Assembly (NCBI GenBank): GCA_003260075.1
Contig: QLIY01000436.1
Location: forward strand, 52,989-116,988
Length of the DNA stretch: 64,000 nt
From: Phallusia mammillata
Taxonomy: Eukaryota; Chordata; Ascidiacea; Phlebobranchia; Ascidiidae
Direction: 5' to 3'
A model generated the notes under the pieces. The model saw only the letters and a program-made list of their open reading frames with translations, ran no database searches and was not told where the DNA came from. The position numbers and the translations under genes were made by a program. This document shows, piece by piece, positions 59,078 through 64,000 of the stretch; position 1 is the stretch's first letter; each line of letters begins with the position of its first letter.

Positions 59078-60069
59078 TTACATGGGACGCATGATACGGG
59101 GGAGAAGGTCTCCAACGTAGTCCATCACTTTCACACAAGCTCCACAGTATGTGCCAATGGAGCACGACACCATAAATCCCCCGATTGGCATTATAATTGG
59201 ACCCAGGTGGGGTGTGGTGTCTTTTAAATGGAAGGCACCATGGGCGTCCGCAGGAAAAAATACAGGGGAGGGCAAAACTATCGTCACATCGCCGTTCGAT
59301 AAACGGTATTTCAGAACAAAAATCATCTGACTGTGCTACTCATTCTTGCCACTCCCAAAGTAGCAAAATAATACAATAAACACAATATTAAACACCACTG
59401 AAGTATGTGGTAGGTTGGCAAATACTTTTTAACGGAAGTAGGATGTACATTGACGAACCTTATCAGATGTAACAACAGATACAGTTAAGATATCACATAA
59501 TGCCTGTTTGACAGTTGACACATCCATCAATGACGTAATAATATGCTTGTTACAGAACTATTGTTAAGTAATAATGTTCGATTCATTTAATTTGTTGTAA
59601 AACCTTATTCTGTTCTGTTACGGTTACACTTGTAATAAAGGGGTGGAGACCCACGACGTCTTCCATTTACGTTCCAGGAATAGTTTTTGTATAACACTGT
59701 GTGAATGTTTATTGTGTTTTGTTTTAAGTTGCGGATTCTCCGACCGTTTGCGTTTTTCTTTTTTCCAGGGGGGGCACGTGCCCCCTCTTGCCCCCCGCTG
59801 CGGACGCCCATGGAAGGCACTACTAAATGACTCTGGATCTACCTCATTCCATAATCCTATTACAAATAAACCGAAACCAAGAGTCTAAACAAAATGCACA
59901 AAAAACGTTTGAATTTGTTATTTAAATTGACATAAAAACAACTTACCGCAAATATAACGGTGAAAAAATCACACAAGGAGTCGTTTTGTCGCACGACATA
60001 CTCGCTACCACACAACAGAGGTTGTTTCAATTCCCGATCAGAATGAAACGTAATGTTTGTAGCAAGCAT
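59078..60069 (-). pseudogene. Half-tetraspanin copy B, exon 2 split by a transposon
   Basis: Exon 1 is 60069-59947 and exon 2 starts at 59884, both phase 0, so TM1 again spans the splice (FFTVIFA/TLGFGLFVIGLW). After the loop residues DPESFSSAF the coding sequence is interrupted at 59811 by a 573-bp element and resumes at 59238 with HLKDTTPHLG and a second membrane span, ending MRPM at 59078. Without the element and one copy of its target-site duplication, exon 2 would be exactly 75 codons including the stop, in frame. As it stands the reading frame runs into the element and stops at about 59605. The N-terminus here is extended relative to the other copies because the ancestral ATG (at about 60000, as in copies C and D) has shifted frame. 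Confidence 0.75.
59239..59811. mobile_element. Inverted-repeat transposon inserted in a coding exon
   Basis: Perfect 14-bp terminal inverted repeats ATGGGCGTCCGCAG (59240-59253) and CTGCGGACGCCCAT (59798-59811). The 9-bp sequence GGAAGGCAC flanks the element on both sides (59230-59238 and 59812-59820). A GGGGGGCACGTGCCCCC palindrome lies just inside the right end. There is no transposase, so it is non-autonomous. A 9-bp duplication suggests a Mutator-like element, or hAT if one base is chance. Confidence 0.88.
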
Positions 60070-60267
60070 ATTTAAAGGCTTTAAAAATAAACAGGATTAC
60101 CTCACCACAATAGATGTATCACCAGGTGTTTGTTGGGGGGAAGTACCGTCTGGTTCTATTTGCTACTTGCTTCGGCTAGATTTAACTAGCTTTGTTCTAT
60201 CAATTGTTTGGTATGACATCTTGTAACTATATACACCACAAAAACAAACCTTTACGTTGAGCTAACT

Positions 60268-60949
<682 letters not shown>

Positions 60950-61926
60950 GGCCAACTGGATGACTCTATTTTAAGGACAGGTTTATCATAATGCCTATGG
61001 TTAATTCAACTGTTTCCACCAAGTTCATAAACACCAGTGTGAATGAATATTTTTTAAAAAAGGGTAAAAAAGGTTTTGATCGGCAGCTGGCGAGTACCGG
61101 TACGAACCGGACTTGCTTGACCTATAACTTTTATTTTGTACCATCATTGCAACATACGACGCTTGTATTCCATTGTTTGGATCGGCGTTGGTTTCTCACA
61201 CGCACTTTTCTTTGTTTTAAAGTTTGGTAGTCCATTGTTATCTAACAAAGGTCAGACCTGAGACTCAAAAACATTACTTTAAAGCTCGCAATGACAACAT
61301 CGCAAATCATTGATTTATGGTTATTTATTTGCGTGTAATATTGTGATCGTAATTTACAAATCCCATCATGAGAAAAGCCGACTTTCTACCAGCTGGATAA
61401 GGCTTCAAAAAGGTTATGCAAACAAGCTAAAACAGAAAGTGCAATCTCCAGATGTGAAAAAATGCGGATAAAACTGAGCAATACTTTTCTCCCTTTACTG
61501 TCCCAAATATGCAGGATATTTGGTAATGGGAATTACTTTCGTTGGGAATACTTGGGTTAATTTTTGCGTAAAGCTTTCTATAGTTTGTACTTCTTTCATT
61601 GACTGAAACTATCCTTGGGTTATCTGCTACGATGTAAACTTGTTTAAAACTAGGTGAAATTAAATTGGCCCGCGGCCTGCTGTCCATTATCCCCCCTATT
61701 CAAAAGGCAAAACGTCTCTTATAAAGTAAAAATCTCATGGAGCAAGTTTTACACTGTTACTTTTATTTCTTAGCGCTGAAACAAATAAACATGATCGGTT
61801 GCTTGACTGATTGACATAATTGTATTTTACGACGTTATGCCAACAACAAAATGTATTTAACATAGCCTTTACAGACAATCTATATTCCACATTGCCATAC
61901 AATAAAGAGTGTCATTTTTGCGGTTG

Positions 61927-62255
61927 TTACACTTGAATAAGAATAAGTGGCGCAACATCTTTAAAATACTTCATTGCCGTTACACAAACGCCAAAGTATA
62001 TGCCAATGGAGCAAAATACCAAGAATATTCCAAAATATATTAGAATTTGACTAGTGCGCGATGGGATGACTTGTAAACCAAAGGCACAGCCAAATGACGT
62101 CGGATTTGCCGCACTCCATATTCCTATACAAACTGCAACCAGCAAGCTATACAAAATACAAAAAAATTAATTTGTTGAATAAAATTTATAAAAAGACTTA
62201 CCGCAAGTACAACAATCAAGCAATTCATGCAAAAAAACTTTTTGTCGCAAGACAT
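61927..62255 (-). pseudogene. Half-tetraspanin copy C, frame mismatch at the splice
   Basis: Exon 1 is 62255-62202 (MSCDKKFFCMNCLIVVLA, ending phase 0 at a perfect GTAAGT donor). Exon 2 is 62146-61927, which codes for LLVAVCIGIWSAANPTSFGC...FGVCVTAMKYFKD and two spans only in phase 2. Joining at the single visible acceptor (TTTTGTATAG) shifts the frame and stops early at a CAC TAG. Compared with copies A and B the start of exon 2 is 5 nt shorter. The exon 2 frame itself is intact and conserved. Either both C and D are frame-broken, or an unseen splice is used. Confidence 0.5.
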
Positions 62256-63066
62256 TATCGTTGCCACAATGACAGAAGTTACTGTAATTTACGATCAGAA
62301 GTGAACAGTGATGTTTAAATTTTTTAACAATAAGACGATTGCCTCATTTAAACAATAAAAAACGATTACTTTACGTAATAGCTGTGCCATAGGACTTACT
62401 CGGCTTTTGTAATTTATCATCTGTTGCGCCCTATGTTTCTTTTATAAGCCTAATGTTTTGTCAGAGGAATATCAGCTTACAATCACATTCTGTTTAATTA
62501 TTAACACAAGGTCGCACTTGAGTTCTATTTTTGTTGGATTTACTATCCCAATGTAAAATACAACGCTACTGCATTTTATATGATTTGAAGTATATTTAGC
62601 ACAAGATTAGTTATTAAAATGAGTACACGCATAGATACATGAAATACAGCGTCTCTGTGATAATAAGAAAATACAGCGATCTACAACGTAAACGCGAAAT
62701 GCACAATGTAGTGTTCTACTTCAAACTCTTACACTTTATATGTACTGAAAACGAGTCAGCAATATTTAGAGAGAGAGAGAGGGAGAGAGAGAGAGAGAAA
62801 GTCATTTACTCGAAAGAAGAAGTGGTCAGTTACACCGGACTTCCCAACAGTTTTGCGCCCCCCCCCCCCAAGTAAAAATCTCATGGAGCAAGTTTTACAC
62901 TGTTACTTTTATTTCTTGAAACAAACAAATAAACATGTTCGGTTGCTCGACTGATTGACACAATTATATTTTACGGCGTTATGTCAACAACAAAATGTAT
63001 TTAACATAGCCTTTACAGCCAATCTATATTCCACATTGACAATAAAGAGTGTCATTTTTGCAGTTG

Positions 63067-63395
63067 TTACACTTGAATAAGAATAATTGACCCAACGTCT
63101 TTAAAATACTTCATTGCCGTTACACAAGCTCCAAAGTATATGCCAATGGAGCAAAATACCAATAATACTCCGATATATATTAGAATTTGACTAATGCGCG
63201 ATGGGATGACTTGTAAACCAAAGGCACAGCCAAATGACGTCGGATTTGCCGCACTCCATATTCCTATACAAACTGCAACCAGCAAGCTATACAAAATACA
63301 AAAAAATTAATTTGTTGAATAAAATTTATAAAAAGACTTACCGCAAGTACAACAATCAAGCAATTCATGCAAAAAAACTTTTTGTCGCAAGACAT
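63067..63395 (-). pseudogene. Half-tetraspanin copy D, same frame mismatch
   Basis: Exon 1 63395-63342 is identical to copy C. Exon 2 63286-63067 differs from C at a handful of codons (for example GSIILIQV against APLILIQV at the end) and shares the phase problem. Copy D may be an allele or an assembly duplicate of C. Confidence 0.5.
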
Positions 63396-64000
63396 TATCG
63401 TTGCCACAATGACAGAAGTTACTGTAATTTACGATCAGAAGTGAACAGTGATGTTTAAATTTTTTAACAATAAGACGATTGCCTCATTTAAACAATAAAA
63501 AACGATTACTTTACGTAATAGCTGTGCCATAGGACTTACTCGGCTTTTGTAATTTATCATCTGTTGCGCCCTATGTTTCTTTTATAAGCCTAATGTTTTG
63601 TCAGAGGAATATCAGCTTACAATCACATTCTGTTTAATTATTAACACAAGGTCGCACTTGAGTTCTATTTTTGTTGGATTTACTATCCCAATGTAAAATA
63701 CAACGCTACTGCATTTTATATGATTTGAAGTATATTTAGCACAAGATTAGTTATTAAAATGAGTACACGCATAGATACATGAAATACAGCGTCTCTGTGA
63801 TAATAAGAAAATACAGCGATCTACAACGTAAACGCGAAATGCACAATGTAGTGTTCTACTTCAAACTCTTACACTTTATATGTACTGAAAACGAGTCAGC
63901 AATATTTAGAGAGAGAGAGAGGGAGAGAGAGAGAGAGAAAGTCATTTACTCGAAAGAAGAAGTGGTCAGTTACACCGGACTTCCCAACAGTTTTGCGCCA

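Larger units (their letters stand above)
61724..63999 (-). repeat. 1.13-kb tandem duplication of the half-tetraspanin gene, poly-C joined
   Basis: 61724-62858 and 62870-63999 are two copies joined by a C run (about 62859-62869). The first roughly 450 bp differ at scattered sites. From about 62085/63225 to the ends (about 780 bp) I see no difference, including a GA microsatellite (62770-62800 and 63910-63940). Confidence 0.9.

Overview
This is eukaryotic, AT-rich DNA with short GT-AG introns and many small transposons. Gene content (UBXN4, tropomodulin, GMPPB, SSX2IP/ADIP, a TUT4/7-like uridylyltransferase) is bilaterian. Compact introns, A+T richness and high allelic divergence between joined haplotype copies fit an ascidian tunicate such as Ciona, but the species is inferred, not shown.

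Layout. 1-2.8 kb: no clear gene, a tRNA-like SINE with a 13-bp target-site duplication, and the last exon of a minus-strand membrane protein. 3.6-11.6 kb: a tandem cluster of small cysteine-rich genes. Two encode single-pass receptors with one six-cysteine domain whose spacing matches the BCMA/Fn14 type of TNF-receptor domain. A third is a secreted-looking relative, and two more are small Cys-rich products. One receptor copy has an in-frame stop between signal peptide and mature protein. 11.6-12.6 kb: a 241-bp tandem repeat. 13.4-27.0 kb (minus): complete UBXN4, 12 coding exons, with a 7-kb intron holding an intact pogo/Tigger-like transposase gene. 29.3-34.4 kb (plus): tropomodulin. 35.8-39.8 kb (minus): GMPPB. 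40.6-49.2 kb (minus): SSX2IP with two phase-compatible 3' exons. 50.7-54.6 kb (plus): a compact TUT-like nucleotidyltransferase. 56.4-63.4 kb (minus): four copies of a two-exon gene for a two-membrane-span protein resembling only the first half of a tetraspanin. One copy is split by a transposon with terminal inverted repeats and a 9-bp target-site duplication, and two share a reading-frame break.

A window-wide signal not explained by genes: runs of 10-96 G or C lie at the joins between near-identical direct duplications, including duplicated pieces of tropomodulin, SSX2IP and the tetraspanin-like genes. The simplest reading is assembly joins of haplotype or overlapping contigs through homopolymer read ends, so apparent exon duplications at these joins should not be taken as biology without read support.

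The five conserved genes are unrelated housekeeping or cytoskeletal functions. The accessory biology is in the two tandem families: the TNFR-like cluster and the half-tetraspanin array.
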